Source: Bacteroidia bacterium (GTDB taxonomy: Bacteria; Bacteroidota; Bacteroidia; Bacteroidales; GCA-2748055). From it: a stretch of 5,329 bases of DNA. The notes under the pieces were generated by a model, which was not told the DNA's origin, did not search any database, and saw only the letters and a list, made by a program, of their open reading frames with translations. Position numbers and translations under genes: made by a program. Shown one piece after another: positions 1 to 5,329 of the stretch (position 1 is its first letter; every line of letters starts with the position of its first letter). The stretch lies in contig JAUVKN010000286.1 of assembly GCA_030596245.1 (NCBI GenBank), positions 1 to 5,329 on the forward strand, written 5' to 3'.

Positions 1-304
1 GATCATCCTGGATCCACCGGCATTTGCCAAACATCAAAACGTATTGAGCAATGCCCTTCAGGGTTACAAAAGGCTGAACCAGAAAGCCCTTGAACAGATC
101 GCTCCCGGGGGGATCCTGTTTACATTCAGCTGTTCACAGGCGGTGAGCAGAGAGAATTTCCGAAAGTCAGTTTTTGTAGCTGCCGCCAATGCCCGGCGCA
201 AAGTGCGGATCCTGTACCAACTCTCCCAACCACCCGATCATCCGGTGAGCATCTTCCATCTTGAAGGAGAATACCTGAAAGGGTTGGTACTGGAAGTGGA
301 GTAA
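1..304 (+). CDS. rlmI: RlmI-like class I SAM-dependent 23S rRNA (cytosine-C5) methyltransferase, C-terminal part
   Basis: The reading frame is open from base 2 and ends at TAA 302-304, giving the last 100 residues of a protein whose family is usually about 390 residues long. The N-terminal PUA domain and most of the methyltransferase fold therefore lie left of the window. Visible residues include DPPAF at 4-8 (the catalytic motif IV of this family), a TFSCSQ segment at 41-46 whose Cys44 is the likely nucleophile of m5C methyltransferases, and a C-terminal block DHPV...EGEYLKG at 79-94 that closely resembles the end of E. coli RlmI. In E. coli the enzyme methylates C1962 of 23S rRNA using S-adenosylmethionine. 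That this homologue has the same target base is inferred. A paralogous RlmI/RlmK-type enzyme with another target cannot be excluded from this fragment. TTG at 44 is an internal codon, not a start. Confidence 0.87.
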   Translation, partial: IILDPPAFAKHQNVLSNALQGYKRLNQKALEQIAPGGILFTFSCSQAVSRENFRKSVFVAAANARRKVRILYQLSQPPDHPVSIFHLEGEYLKGLVLEVE

Positions 305-378
305 CATTTCTATGTTTCATTCGTCTTATACTTATTACGAGAGTCAAACGGAAATCCATAAAACTAAATAGTCCACAA

Positions 379-1101
379 ATGAAAAAAGTAGCTTTTCTAT
401 TTATTATTATGTCTGTCATGCTGGGATCATGCATGATTGATGGCTGGGATCACGGAATTTCGGGCAATGGGAATGTGTTCGAAGAGACCAGAGATGTTTC
501 AGAGTTTACAGGGGTGCATGTGAGTTCCGGTATCGATGTTTACCTTACCGAAGGGAATGAATTTGAGGTCAGAGTTGAAGCCGACGAGAACCTGATGGAA
601 GTAATCCTTACCGAGTTAAAGGGTGATATGCTGGTGGTAAAGACTGACAGGGTAAACATCAGGCGGGCCAGGTCCAAGAAAGTTTATGTTACCCTGCCTG
701 AGCTTACCGAGCTGAAGATCAGTAGTGCAGGAGATTGTGAGGGACAGACTCCCTTTACATGCGGTGATTTGAATTTGGGGATCAGCAGTGCAGGTGATCT
801 TTCACTGGATGTGGAAGCAGAGCGTATAACCCTTAACATAAGCTCCAGTGGTGATGCACGAATTACAGGAAGCACCAATATCCTGGATGTAACTTTGAGC
901 AGTGCAGGTGATCTTAACGCTTTTGACCTGGTTGCCAACAAGGTGGATGTGAATGTTTCCAGTGCAGGGGATGCCAGGGTACATGCTACCGAGGAGATTT
1001 CCATGAACGTATCAAGCGCCGGAAATATCTATTACAAAGGGGATGCCAGGGTGGTACACTCACATAGTTCCAGTGCAGGGGATATTATCAAGAGAGATTA
1101 A
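379..1101 (+). CDS. Head-GIN (DUF2807) domain lipoprotein with SSAGD repeats
   Basis: This 240-residue protein starts with a short lipoprotein signal peptide: Lys-Lys at 2-3, a hydrophobic stretch at 4-15, and the lipobox LGSC with Cys18 as the predicted lipidated residue. It is therefore likely attached to the inner or outer membrane. The mature part fits the DUF2807 family, also called the putative auto-transporter adhesin head-GIN domain. That family forms a right-handed beta-helix-like fold and is common in Bacteroidota. Seven SSAGD or near-SSAGD turns occur from residue 115 to 235, spaced 18-21 residues apart, which fits one turn per helix coil. Residues 31-110 hold the less repetitive first half (VHVSSGIDVYL, VKTDRVNIRR). 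The function is unknown, and the 'adhesin' name is only a family label. ATG 379 is chosen because it directly precedes the signal peptide. The 74-base gap from the preceding gene (305-378) shows no convincing terminator or promoter. The gene converges on rpoD with 17 bases between the stop codons. Confidence 0.86.
   Translation: MKKVAFLFIIMSVMLGSCMIDGWDHGISGNGNVFEETRDVSEFTGVHVSSGIDVYLTEGNEFEVRVEADENLMEVILTELKGDMLVVKTDRVNIRRARSKKVYVTLPELTELKISSAGDCEGQTPFTCGDLNLGISSAGDLSLDVEAERITLNISSSGDARITGSTNILDVTLSSAGDLNAFDLVANKVDVNVSSAGDARVHATEEISMNVSSAGNIYYKGDARVVHSHSSSAGDIIKRD
721..1083 (+). repeat. Seven SSAGD-type coding repeats of about 57 bases in the head-GIN gene
   Basis: Copies begin at bases 721, 784, 841, 898, 958, 1012 and 1069 (residues 115, 136, 155, 174, 194, 212 and 231). 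Five read SSAGD exactly, the third is SSSGD and the sixth SSAGN. The core bases AGTGCAGGnGAT are largely kept at the DNA level, but the sequence between cores has diverged. This is an old structural protein repeat and not a recent tandem duplication. Confidence 0.85.
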
Positions 1102-1118
1102 AAGGTATTTCGTTCCCG

Positions 1119-1982
1119 TTAGCCGAGGTAGCTTTTCAGAATCTTACTTCGAGTTGTGTGCTTGAGCCTTTTAATGGCTTTCTCCTTTATCTGCCTTACC
1201 CTTTCCCGGGTAAGGTTAAATTCTTCACCAATCTCTTCCAGGGTGTGGGGATGTTTTCCGTTGAGCCCGAAGTAGAGGCGAATGATACTGGCTTCTCTAT
1301 AGGTGAGGGTGCTCAATGCACGTTCAATTTCCTTGCGAAGTGAATCATTGAGCAATCCCCGGTCGGGCGAGGGAGTCTCTCCATTGAGCAACACATCATA
1401 CATGTTCCCGTCTTCACCATTCTGAAGGGGTGCATCCATGGAAACATGCCTGCCCGAACTGCGGATGGCATCTTTCACCTCCTCCGGAGCCAGCTCCAGC
1501 GTTTGAGCAATCTCCAGTATTGTTGGTTCACGTTCGAACTTCTGTTCAAGTTCCGCAAAGGTCTTATTAATCTTATTGATGGATCCAATCTTGTTAAGAG
1601 GGAGACGAACAATTCGTGCCTGCTCGGCCAGTGCTTGAAGGATCGATTGCCTGATCCACCAGACCGCATAACTAATAAATTTGAACCCGCGGGTTTCATC
1701 AAAACGTTGTGCTGCTTTGATCAGCCCCAGGTTGCCTTCATTGATCAGATCGGGCAGGCTCAATCCCTGGTTCTGGTATTGCTTGGAGACAGAGACCACA
1801 AAACGCAGGTTGGCTTTGATCAGTTTCTCCATGGCCTCCTCATCACCTTTCCGGATTCGCCGGGCCAGCTCCACCTCCTCTTCAGCCGATATCAGGTCTA
1901 CCTTTCCAATCTCATGTAGGTACTTATCAAGAGAGGGAGTTTCCCGGTTAGTGACTTGCTTGATGATCTTGAGCTGTCTCAT
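1119..1982 (-). CDS. rpoD: Primary (housekeeping) RNA polymerase sigma factor, RpoD/SigA type
   Basis: This 287-residue protein is the main sigma factor, which guides RNA polymerase to housekeeping promoters. Visible parts in order: region 1.2 at about 16-47 (PSLDKYLHEIG, then AEEEVELARRIRKGD); region 2 at about 52-120, with ANLRFVVSVSKQYQNQGL (core binding), DLINEGNLGLIKAAQRFD, and FISYAVWWIRQSI with the aromatic residues used in promoter melting; region 3 at about 121-200; and region 4 at about 215-287, with the helix-turn-helix TLEEIGEEFNLTRERVRQIKE (247-267) for -33 recognition. Region 1.1 is absent and the protein is short, as is usual for Bacteroidota primary sigma factors, which recognise TTTG/TAnnTTTG promoters. 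The ends MRQLKI and SKILKSYLG match that group. In region 4.1 it reads LTYRE, where I recall LTDRE or LTPRE as commoner. Stop TAA is at 1119-1121. The gene is divergent from rho. Its own promoter is not clear: the best minus-strand candidate is TATATTTA (bases 2022 to 2015), without a matching -33 box. Confidence 0.97.
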   Translation of the reverse strand: MRQLKIIKQVTNRETPSLDKYLHEIGKVDLISAEEEVELARRIRKGDEEAMEKLIKANLRFVVSVSKQYQNQGLSLPDLINEGNLGLIKAAQRFDETRGFKFISYAVWWIRQSILQALAEQARIVRLPLNKIGSINKINKTFAELEQKFEREPTILEIAQTLELAPEEVKDAIRSSGRHVSMDAPLQNGEDGNMYDVLLNGETPSPDRGLLNDSLRKEIERALSTLTYREASIIRLYFGLNGKHPHTLEEIGEEFNLTRERVRQIKEKAIKRLKHTTRSKILKSYLG

Positions 1983-2029
1983 GTGGCTGACTGCTTGATC
2001 TGGAAAAATGAACCTAAATATATATTAAT

Positions 2030-2061
2030 TTTGGTAGTTCACCATATTTCTTTTACTTTTG
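2030..2061 (+). promoter_or_regulatory. Predicted Bacteroidota-type promoter for rho
   Basis: TTTG at 2030-2033 and TACTTTTG at 2054-2061 match the Bacteroidota consensus TTTG (-33) and TAnnTTTG (-7) exactly, with 20 bases between them, which is within the known spacing of about 19-21. Transcription would start near 2066-2069 and leave a 5' untranslated leader of about 100 bases before the rho start codon. A second exact TAnnTTTG (TAATTTTG, 2026-2033) overlaps the -33 box but has no suitable upstream element. Which site is used is inferred, not shown. Confidence 0.68.
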
Positions 2062-2069
2062 CACAAGTA

Positions 2070-2101
2070 TTCCATTCTATCGAACGATTGTTCCATTCTA
2101 T
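2070..2101. repeat. 11-base direct repeat TTCCATTCTAT, 21-base period, in the rpoD-rho intergenic region
   Basis: TTCCATTCTAT occurs at 2070-2080 and again, without mismatch, at 2091-2101. The starts are 21 bases apart, about two turns of B-DNA, so both copies would face the same side of the helix. Between them lies GAAC-GATT-GTTC, a short inverted repeat (2082-2093) that overlaps the second copy. The repeat sits just downstream of the predicted rho start site and upstream of rpoD. It could be an operator for either gene or an RNA element in the rho leader. No known regulator motif was recognised. Confidence 0.5.
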
Positions 2102-2130
2102 ATTTAATCCAAAACACCTGATTAACAGTT

Positions 2131-2143
2131 ATCCTCACAGGAT
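2131..2143 (+). promoter_or_regulatory. Small hairpin in the rho leader
   Basis: ATCCT-CAC-AGGAT forms a 5-base-pair stem with a three-base loop. It ends 24 bases before the rho start codon and is followed by a T/A-rich run (TATTATTTAATTATTT). The layout faintly resembles a weak attenuator, but the stem is short and AT-rich and may be chance. Confidence 0.22.
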
Positions 2144-2167
2144 TATTATTTAATTATTTCATTATAT

Positions 2168-3973
2168 ATGTACGATATTCTTGAATTGAATAAGAAGCTT
2201 CTTGGCGAATTGCGTGACATTGCCAAAGAACTTAAAATTAAGCGAGTAGAGTCTTTCAAAAAGCAGGACTTGATCTATAAAATACTTGATGCGCAGGCCA
2301 TAGTTGTATCTGAGTCCAAGGCAGGCAAGAAGGAGAGTCCCAAGAAGGAGAGTTCCAGGAAGGAGAGTTCCAGGAAGGGAGTTTCCAAGAAGGAGAAGGT
2401 TGTTGGTGAAACTGAAAATGCTGCACCTGCTCCGAAAAGGAAACCTGGCCGGCCTAAGAAAGAGAAGAAAAAGGAACCGGAAGTAAAGGCAGCTGCTGCT
2501 GAAGAACACGTCGGGGCTAAGGAAACGGCAAAACCAGAAGCTGAGAAAGAAACCGAAGAAAGGTCAACATCTTCATCCGAAGTCAAGCCCAATAAAAAGG
2601 ATGACCGCCAGGGCGGAGATAGCCATCAAAGGAGGCAGCCTGGTGACAGCCGTGACAGCCGTGACAAACGTGGTGACAGCCGTGACAAACGTAGTGACAG
2701 CAGCCGTGACAAACGTAGTGACAGCAGCCGTGACAATCGTAGTGACAGCAGCCGTGACAGCCGTGACAGCAGCCGTGACAATCGGGACCACCGTAATGAC
2801 AGAAATGCTTATAAGAAGCCTTATGAGCGCAGAGAAGTGGATAAATATGATTTTGAAGGATTGATCACCAATTCCGGTGTGCTTGAAATTATGCCCGATG
2901 GCTATGGTTTCTTGAGGTCCTCTGATTACAATTATCTCAATTCACCCGATGATATTTATGTTTCCCAGAGTCAGATCAAACTCTTTGGCCTAAAGACGGG
3001 CGACAATGTGACTGGAACCATCCGTCCCCCAAAAGAGGGCGAAAAATATTTTCCACTGATCAAAGTTGAAGAGATCAATGGTCGCAGTCCCGACTACATC
3101 CGTGACCGTGTGCCTTTTGATTACCTGACGCCCCTGTTCCCCGATTCTAAATTTACGCTGGTGGGAAACGGACAGCATAATCTTTCGGTCAGGGTAGTGG
3201 ATATGTTCGCTCCCATTGGTAAAGGACAACGTGGACTAATCGTGGCCCAGCCAAAGACCGGTAAGACTGTATTGCTAAAGGATGTGGCCAATGCCATTGC
3301 TGCCAATCATCCCGAAGTATACATGATTGTTCTTCTCATCGATGAACGTCCCGAGGAGGTGACCGACATGGCAAGAAATGTGAATGCAGAGGTAATATCA
3401 TCCACCTTTGATGAACCTGCAGAGCGCCATGTGCGGATTGCAAATATTGTTCTTGAAAAGGCCAAGAGATTGGTGGAATGCGGTCATGATGTAGTGATCC
3501 TTTTGGATTCAATTACACGATTGGCCAGGGCTTACAATACCATCTCTCCCGCCTCAGGGAAAGTGCTTTCGGGTGGTGTGGATGCCAATGCTCTGCATAA
3601 ACCGAAGCGATTCTTCGGTGCTGCCAGAAACATTGAAGACGGTGGTTCACTTACCATCCTGGCTACTGCCCTTACAGAGACAGGTTCCAAGATGGACGAA
3701 GTGATTTTTGAAGAGTTTAAAGGTACCGGTAACATGGAGCTACAGCTCGACAGGAAACTTTCCAACAAGCGGGTTTATCCGTCTGTGGATGTCAATCCAT
3801 CCAGTACACGCCGCGAAGATCTGCTGCTTGACAAGCCCATGCTCGACAAGATCTGGATCCTCAGGAATTACCTCTCGGATATGAATTCGGTAGAGGCCAT
3901 GCAATTCCTCCGTGACCGTATGAGTAAGACGGGCACCAATGAGGAGTTTCTGATCTCCATGAACAGCGGCTGA
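2168..3973 (+). CDS. rho: Transcription termination factor Rho with long disordered insertion
   Basis: Rho is the hexameric RNA-dependent ATPase and 5'-3' translocase that ends transcription at rut-containing RNAs. The protein is 601 residues against 419 in E. coli. Domains: an N-terminal SAP-like helical Rho_N domain at 1-43; a low-complexity insertion at about 44-226 rich in Lys, Arg, Glu, Asp and Ser; a cold-shock-like RNA-binding domain at about 228-305 with RNP1 motif GYGFLR (245-250); and the RecA-type ATPase at about 325-601. Key residues align to E. coli with a constant offset of 182: Walker A QPKTGKT (361-367; Lys366, Thr367), catalytic Glu393 in DERPEE, Walker B Asp447 in ILLDS, the Q-loop SGGVDANALHKP (468-479), Arg535, and the arginine finger Arg548 in STRRE. 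The enzyme therefore looks fully active. The insertion holds two tandem repeats and an AT-hook-like motif. ATG 2168 begins the conserved MYDILELN. A predicted promoter lies about 100 bases upstream and an intrinsic terminator follows. Confidence 0.98.
   Translation: MYDILELNKKLLGELRDIAKELKIKRVESFKKQDLIYKILDAQAIVVSESKAGKKESPKKESSRKESSRKGVSKKEKVVGETENAAPAPKRKPGRPKKEKKKEPEVKAAAAEEHVGAKETAKPEAEKETEERSTSSSEVKPNKKDDRQGGDSHQRRQPGDSRDSRDKRGDSRDKRSDSSRDKRSDSSRDNRSDSSRDSRDSSRDNRDHRNDRNAYKKPYERREVDKYDFEGLITNSGVLEIMPDGYGFLRSSDYNYLNSPDDIYVSQSQIKLFGLKTGDNVTGTIRPPKEGEKYFPLIKVEEINGRSPDYIRDRVPFDYLTPLFPDSKFTLVGNGQHNLSVRVVDMFAPIGKGQRGLIVAQPKTGKTVLLKDVANAIAANHPEVYMIVLLIDERPEEVTDMARNVNAEVISSTFDEPAERHVRIANIVLEKAKRLVECGHDVVILLDSITRLARAYNTISPASGKVLSGGVDANALHKPKRFFGAARNIEDGGSLTILATALTETGSKMDEVIFEEFKGTGNMELQLDRKLSNKRVYPSVDVNPSSTRREDLLLDKPMLDKIWILRNYLSDMNSVEAMQFLRDRMSKTGTNEEFLISMNSG
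2327..2401 (+). repeat. 15-base tandem repeat in rho encoding KKESS-type pentapeptides
   Basis: Five head-to-tail units of 15 bases encode KKESP, KKESS, RKESS, RKGVS and KKEKV (residues 54-78). The second and third units differ by only one base, a sign of fairly recent duplication. The fourth unit departs at four adjacent bases, turning ES into GV, and the fifth is more worn. The unit is a multiple of three, so copy-number change would keep the frame. Confidence 0.85.
2438..2461 (+). other. AT-hook-like motif in the Rho insertion
   Basis: Residues 91-98 read RKPGRPKK, the GRP core with flanking basic residues that defines AT-hooks, which bind the minor groove of AT-rich DNA. It lies in the middle of the disordered insertion, before an Ala/Glu-rich stretch. 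DNA or RNA binding by this motif is inferred from the pattern only. Lys/Arg-rich disordered regions can contain GRP by chance. Confidence 0.5.
2642..2785 (+). repeat. SRD-type tandem repeat in rho (9-base subunit, 24-base higher-order unit)
   Basis: The stretch encodes residues 159-206, made almost only of Arg, Asp, Ser, Lys, Asn and Gly. The 24-base unit (RDKRSDSS) is present at 2681-2704 and 2705-2728 without mismatch and at 2729-2752 with one mismatch (AAA to AAT). A 21-base version lacking one AGC codon precedes it (2660-2680). It is flanked by shorter CGTGACAGC units (2651-2659, 2753-2761). The near-exclusive use of the codons CGT, GAC and AGC shows growth by DNA duplication or slippage rather than selection on amino acids alone. 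Confidence 0.92.
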
Positions 3974-3993
3974 TCCGGTTAAAAATCATACAG

Positions 3994-4028
3994 AAAAGTG
4001 ACGGCCAACACCGTCACTTTTTTGTTTT
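3994..4028 (+). terminator. Intrinsic terminator of rho
   Basis: AAAAGTGACGG (3994-4004) pairs perfectly with CCGTCACTTTT (4011-4021) across the six-base loop CCAACA. A T-rich tail follows on the plus strand (TTTTTT to 4023, G, then TTTT to 4028). The hairpin begins 20 bases after the rho stop codon and separates rho from nifJ. The stem would also fold on the minus strand, with an A-run arm giving a U-tail, but no minus-strand gene ends here. Confidence 0.92.
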
Positions 4029-4101
4029 GGGGCAAATGGTTCGGGGTTATTTGAAATGATTTTATATTACGTTTCTCCTATAACATATGAACCTATTTTA
4101 T

Positions 4102-4109
4102 TAATTTTG
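4102..4109 (+). promoter_or_regulatory. Candidate -7 element for nifJ
   Basis: TAATTTTG matches the Bacteroidota -7 consensus TAnnTTTG exactly and would place the transcript start near 4115, about 50 bases before the nifJ start codon. No TTTG is present 19-21 bases upstream, so the promoter would be weak, depend on an activator, or lie elsewhere. The rest of the 3974-4166 gap holds only the rho terminator and AT-rich sequence. Confidence 0.4.
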
Positions 4110-4166
4110 GATGACTCAAGTTAAAATAGTTAACTAATTGTAATTTAAATACTTAAGCAAAATAAC

Positions 4167-5329
4167 ATGGCGAATAAGAAGAATTATATGACATGTGACG
4201 GCAATTATGCAGCTGCACATATTGCGTACATGTTCAGTGAGGTTGCTGCCATCTATCCCATTACCCCTTCTTCCGATATGGCGGAGCACATTGATGAGTG
4301 GTCGGCCAATGGCAGGAAAAACATTTTTGGGGAGATCGTCAAGGTGGCCGAGATGCAATCAGAAGCAGGTGCAGCTGGTGCCATGCACGGAGCACTTCAG
4401 AGCGGAGCCCTCTCCTCTACCTTCACTGCATCACAGGGATTGTTGCTGATGATCCCGAATATGTATAAGATCTCAGGCGAATTATTGCCTGCTGTTTTCC
4501 ACGTATCGGCGCGTAGTCTTGCAGCCCAGGCGCTCTCCATATTCGGGGATCACAGCGATGTAATGTCTGTCCGCCAAGCCGGTTTTTCCATGATAGCCAC
4601 CGGAAGCGTACAGGAGGTGATGGACCTGGCCGGAGTGGCCCACCTTACCGCCATCAAAACCAAACTTCCTTTCCTCCATTTCTTTGATGGATTCCGTACT
4701 TCCCACGAGATCCAGAAGGTAGAAGCTCCTGATCAGGACGAACTGGCCAAACTGGTAGATATGGATGCCTTAAAAGCATTCAGGGATAGTGGACTCAACC
4801 CGGAACACCCTGTTACCAGGGGGACGGCCCAGAATCCGGATATCTATTTCCAGACCCGCGAAGCCATCAACAGGTTTTATGAAGTGATTCCCGATCAGGT
4901 GGATGCTTATATGCAGGAGATCACCAAACTCACAGGCCGGGTGTACCATCCATTTACCTATTACGGTGCTGAAGATGCAGAGAACATTGTCATTGCTATG
5001 GGTTCTATTACTGAGACTATTAAGGAGGTGGTTGATTATCAGATGGCGAAGGGTGAAAAAGTAGGATTGGTTTCTGTACATCTCTACAGGCCTTTTTCAG
5101 AGAAATATTTAATGAAGGTACTTCCCAAATCGGTTAAAAGGATCAGTGTGCTTGATCGTACCAAAGAGCTTGGTGCCAATGGGGAACCACTCTATCTGGA
5201 TATGAAGGATATATTTTATGGCAAAGAGAATGCGCCCCTGATTGTTGGTGGGCGTTACGGTTTATCTTCCAAGAACACCACTCCTGCCATGATGTTATCT
5301 GTATTTGAAAATTTGAAATTGAATGAGCC
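4167..5329 (+). CDS. nifJ: Pyruvate:ferredoxin (flavodoxin) oxidoreductase, N-terminal part
   Basis: The frame is open from ATG 4167 to the window edge: 387 residues of a single-chain enzyme that is usually about 1,170-1,200 long. The enzyme converts pyruvate and coenzyme A to acetyl-CoA and CO2 and passes electrons to ferredoxin or flavodoxin in the cytoplasm. Domain I (about 1-255) contains YPITPSS (30-36; Thr33), EMQSEAGA (62-69; Glu66) and SARSL (114-118; Arg116). These correspond, with an offset of two, to Thr31, Glu64 and Arg114 that bind pyruvate or activate thiamine diphosphate in the Desulfovibrio africanus enzyme. FGDHSDVM and HFFDGFRTSHEI are also family signatures. Domain II (from about 256) includes LYRPFS, LDRTKE (329-334) and GGRYGLSS (361-368). 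The ferredoxin-type iron-sulfur and thiamine-binding domains lie right of the window. The close match to E. coli YdbK supports pyruvate over other 2-oxoacids. The gene is separated from rho by a terminator and so is its own unit. Confidence 0.96.
   Translation, partial: MANKKNYMTCDGNYAAAHIAYMFSEVAAIYPITPSSDMAEHIDEWSANGRKNIFGEIVKVAEMQSEAGAAGAMHGALQSGALSSTFTASQGLLLMIPNMYKISGELLPAVFHVSARSLAAQALSIFGDHSDVMSVRQAGFSMIATGSVQEVMDLAGVAHLTAIKTKLPFLHFFDGFRTSHEIQKVEAPDQDELAKLVDMDALKAFRDSGLNPEHPVTRGTAQNPDIYFQTREAINRFYEVIPDQVDAYMQEITKLTGRVYHPFTYYGAEDAENIVIAMGSITETIKEVVDYQMAKGEKVGLVSVHLYRPFSEKYLMKVLPKSVKRISVLDRTKELGANGEPLYLDMKDIFYGKENAPLIVGGRYGLSSKNTTPAMMLSVFENLKLNE

Noticed and set aside
311..318. TATGTTTC as a promoter element for the head-GIN gene
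   Set aside because: The last base differs from TAnnTTTG, and the only upstream TTGG (284-287) is 23 bases away, beyond the usual spacing.
126..434. A 102-residue minus-strand open frame across the rlmI end and the head-GIN start
   Set aside because: It overlaps two well-supported plus-strand genes, has no recognisable motif and has a composition like antisense translation.
1100..1138. Possible bidirectional terminator between the convergent head-GIN and rpoD genes (AAAAGGTA with TAGCTTTT)
   Set aside because: The arms have a mismatch, are AT-rich and are separated by a loop of more than 20 bases, so a stable hairpin is unlikely.
1446..1919. A 157-residue plus-strand open frame opposite rpoD
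   Set aside because: It is antisense to a highly conserved sigma factor and its protein shows no domain. It is open because of rpoD codon use.
2015..2022. Minus-strand TATATTTA as the rpoD -7 box
   Set aside because: It is one base off the consensus, in AT-rich sequence, and no TTTG is found 19-21 bases upstream on the minus strand. It is plausible by position (about 30 bases before the start codon) but too weak to list.
2573..2864. Long open frames with VTAAVT-type repeats in other frames and on the minus strand across the rho repeat array
   Set aside because: They are by-products of the tandem repeat, whose 3-base periodicity leaves other frames open. They have no start context or family resemblance and lie inside rho.
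4195..4449. An 84-residue plus-strand open frame starting at 4195
   Set aside because: It is out of frame with nifJ, whose own frame is open throughout and carries all the family motifs.

Overview
The window suggests a member of the Bacteroidota, most likely Bacteroidales or a close relative. Four things point there: a short primary sigma factor without region 1.1 that begins MRQLKI and ends SYLG, a Rho factor with a long low-complexity insertion after its N-terminal helical domain, a lipoprotein of the head-GIN (DUF2807) family, and promoter-like TTTG/TAnnTTTG elements in place of -35/-10 boxes. A pyruvate:ferredoxin oxidoreductase gene suggests anaerobic metabolism. These assignments rest on recalled family features, not on a database search.

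Layout, left to right. (1) Positions 1-304: the last 100 codons of an RlmI-like 23S rRNA cytosine methyltransferase, cut by the window start. (2) 379-1101, plus strand: a 240-residue secreted lipoprotein of the head-GIN family with seven SSAGD-type repeats. (3) 1119-1982, minus strand: rpoD, the primary sigma factor, convergent with the lipoprotein gene across a 17-base gap. (4) 1983-2167: a 185-base divergent intergenic region with a good match to the Bacteroidota promoter consensus facing rho, an 11-base direct repeat spaced 21 bases apart, and a small hairpin. (5) 2168-3973, plus strand: rho, 601 residues, with an insertion of about 180 disordered residues built partly from two DNA tandem repeats. 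(6) 3994-4028: a strong intrinsic terminator. (7) 4167 to the window end, plus strand: the first 387 codons of nifJ, running off the right edge.

The centre of the window pairs the genes for general transcription initiation (RpoD) and factor-dependent termination (Rho), transcribed divergently from one short control region. The flanking genes (rRNA methylation, a surface or periplasmic lipoprotein, pyruvate oxidation) have no evident functional link to them. There are no mobile elements, CRISPR arrays, tRNA or rRNA genes, and no gene-free stretch longer than 193 bases. This is mostly core housekeeping DNA. The features most worth a second look are the repeat-built disordered region of Rho and the unexplained elements between rpoD and rho.
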